Shown piece after piece: positions 62,017 through 64,000 of a DNA stretch of 64,000 bases. The notes beneath the pieces were generated by a model. The model had not been told where the DNA came from and did no database searches. It saw only the letters and a list, made by a program, of their open reading frames with translations. Position 1 is the first letter of the stretch; every line of letters begins with the position of its first letter. The DNA lies in the NCBI GenBank assembly GCA_019614645.1, contig JABWDB010000001.1, forward strand, positions 20,129,501 to 20,193,500, in the 5' to 3' direction. Source of the DNA: Stratiolaelaps scimitus (taxonomy: Eukaryota > Arthropoda > Arachnida > Mesostigmata > Laelapidae). Made by a program: the position numbers and the translations under genes.

Positions 62017-62909
62017 GGGCGTTTGTCTAACGTCCGGAACTAACGCCTTTTTTTATTTAATGAAACATACAAAAAACCATAGAAAAGTTTCATAAGCGTA
62101 AAGGAGATACTATTTATATTTAGCTTTCTTTAGTGAATCACTCTTGTCGAGTAGGTATTTCAGTAACGAATAACAGGCCTGACCTCCTAATGGATCACAA
62201 AGATATCAATGGGTTCAACATGACCACAACTCGAGAAAAGACGAGTTTTCTTGTACGTTCTCGGTGGAGAACTGAAAGACTGCTCATCACAAGACGATTA
62301 TTATTATATAAATAACTCATAGGAGCAGTGTGTAGATTTGCAAGGTTATCCACATCACTCGCTAGATGAGATATGCTGAAGTGTGGCACCATGTAATTAA
62401 TTGACAAGGAAAATGGTTATGGCCCACGAAGAACCCTACTATAGTGAACAATGCATTCGACTAGTCTTCAACGGTTTGCTTTATTTAAGGTAGCCTTCAG
62501 ATAATCATTATTATACATACGTTTATCTACCAACTGAGTGAAACAATTTGCATCTTGAATCGTAAGCGCACAGACAGCTTCAATATTACCCATGTGACTG
62601 GCGTAAAAAGTACATATATAAGAAGCTGTAGCCGCCCTGGTGTGATGACCATCAATCTTCCAGCACCATCAAGGTATAGTAAACAGCTCGGTATATTCCA
62701 GATTTTAAATATGTATATATTTTTAAATATATATATAATATATGCACATACATTTACTTCAATATATCATCTTTTGACTTCTCTGGGAAAGCACGTGTAA
62801 TATTATATTATAACATATCAATATATAATACGGTGTTGTGTAGAATATAGCGTATCTATTTTTAATAGAGTCCTATAGTAGGATTGTTTTTCACGTGCAG
62901 TTGGCCGAA

Positions 62910-62943
<34 letters not shown>

Positions 62944-64000
62944 TGTATGAGTATGTGATTGTGGTAAATAGCTGTTACTATTTCACTCATTTTTGCTTGT
63001 ATTATCATTCCTTACCGCACACCATGCCTGTAATAGGTTCGTGTGTGTGTGTATATAAGTTTAGATACACATCAATTTAACAGTTCATCGTTAAAAAGTA
63101 CAAATCCTTATATATATATGTATATGTATATATATATGCGTATATGCATATATATACACACAGATCAAGGAACACTTGCGGATTTTGGTTAAAAAATAAT
63201 GTATTTTGGATATCCGATGAATACAGACTCGCCCCAGAGGCGGCGTCAAGATGTTCGCCTCGTTCGTGATGCATAGAGCGATATCTTTATTCACTCGGGT
63301 CATGAATGAACTCGAGACGAGCCCCCAGTGCCATCCCGTTACAGAGAAGGACACCTTCGAAGCTTGGCTTACTCATTCCTTATCTCTATTATCGTTGCTT
63401 TTTTTTATTGTCACATATTGATTGACCGTGAGAGGGTAGACGAGTTGAATTTATTTCGCGTACTGTACAAAACGAACCAGCGAAAGGACGAGGCGTATCT
63501 CATATCTGGTGGTGACGACTCTGACATATCATTCAGTCTGCTTCGAGCCATATGAACCTCGGTAGGAAACAAGAGACATTTTAGGCTTGGTCAGCGTCTC
63601 GAGGTACCGAGGCTTCGAGTCTAGGGGGTGCAGTGTTATGCCGGGGTGGTTTCGCCGTTTCCTTTTGCGTGGTCATGAGGTACACTCGTTGCACAGCATG
63701 CGGGGAATTTAATGAAATCATAAGTTAACGCATCTCACAGAGTTTTTGTTGAAAAATAATTGTGAACACGATGTAGGTCTAATGACATCCTGAATATAAT
63801 GTTTGGCCTGAGAAGGTTGAATGATGACCTTCACGCACACCTGTACCTTACACGTCACACATACACACGATTAAGCGTATCGGAGTCACCGGCCGACAGA
63901 ATCAAAAATGGGCGATGCTAATTAGTGGTAATAACAATAGTAATAATAATAACAACTTTATTGAGAAACGTTTAAGCACAATACCGTATCGATAGGCGTA
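62017..64000. other. AT-rich right flank, no gene fixed
   Basis: Contains (TA)n tracts at about 62700-62745, 62912-62941 and 63108-63160. A minus frame (63091-63354) and a plus frame (63328-63555, ending with an acidic GGDDSDISFSLL stretch) are protein-like but lack splice context. One may be an exon of a gene running off the window. Confidence 0.35.

Noticed and set aside
1..64000. CRISPR array, prokaryotic operons, integrated virus
   Set aside because: No regularly spaced direct repeats, no adjacent intron-less genes with ribosome sites, and no viral structural or polymerase domain; the genes are clearly intron-split.

Overview
This is eukaryotic nuclear DNA, most likely arthropod. Genes are split by short GT-AG introns, non-coding DNA is extensive, and there are many (TA)n, (CT)n and (GA)n microsatellites, tRNA-derived SINE-like repeats with target-site duplications, and decayed mariner and LINE fragments. 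A chelicerate such as a mite or tick is a guess from general character, not something the sequence proves. There is no operon structure, CRISPR array or viral genome. Gene models were built by hand, by chaining exons whose splice sites and reading phases agree; none has transcript support.

Layout: 1-16 kb is mostly non-coding, with mariner, Tc1-like and LINE relics, SINEs, GC-rich islands at 5.7-6.7 kb and 14.2-15.4 kb, and a few isolated candidate exons. At 16.3-18.1 kb (minus) lies a two-exon gene for a secreted Pro/Tyr-rich protein of 386 residues with a signal peptide and a glycine-rich segment. From 18 to 36 kb there is no convincing gene, only repeats, more GC-rich islands and weak exon candidates. 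At 36.2-44.3 kb (plus) a 17-exon model encodes an 892-residue AGC-type, MAST-like protein kinase with two C-terminal PDZ modules and an unusual DFD in place of DFG. At 44.3-47.9 kb there are repeats, a 123-bp inverted-repeat element and a near-perfect 302-bp palindrome.

The highlight is 47.9-62.0 kb: a tandem duplication of a roughly 7-kb unit. Each unit carries, on the minus strand, a complete eight-exon type II membrane glycosyltransferase of the beta-1,3-galactosyltransferase (GT31) family, 344 residues in both copies, with the DDD and EDVF motifs and all splice sites intact. The copies differ at about 12 residues. Divergence is very uneven along the unit: exons are nearly identical, while intron 2 has been remodelled with different hairpins in each copy. 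A SINE is present only in the second copy, and a second small ORF is conserved in both.

The three well-supported gene types (secreted matrix-like protein, cytoplasmic signalling kinase, Golgi glycosyltransferase) show no obvious shared pathway; they appear to be ordinary neighbours in a repeat-rich genome.
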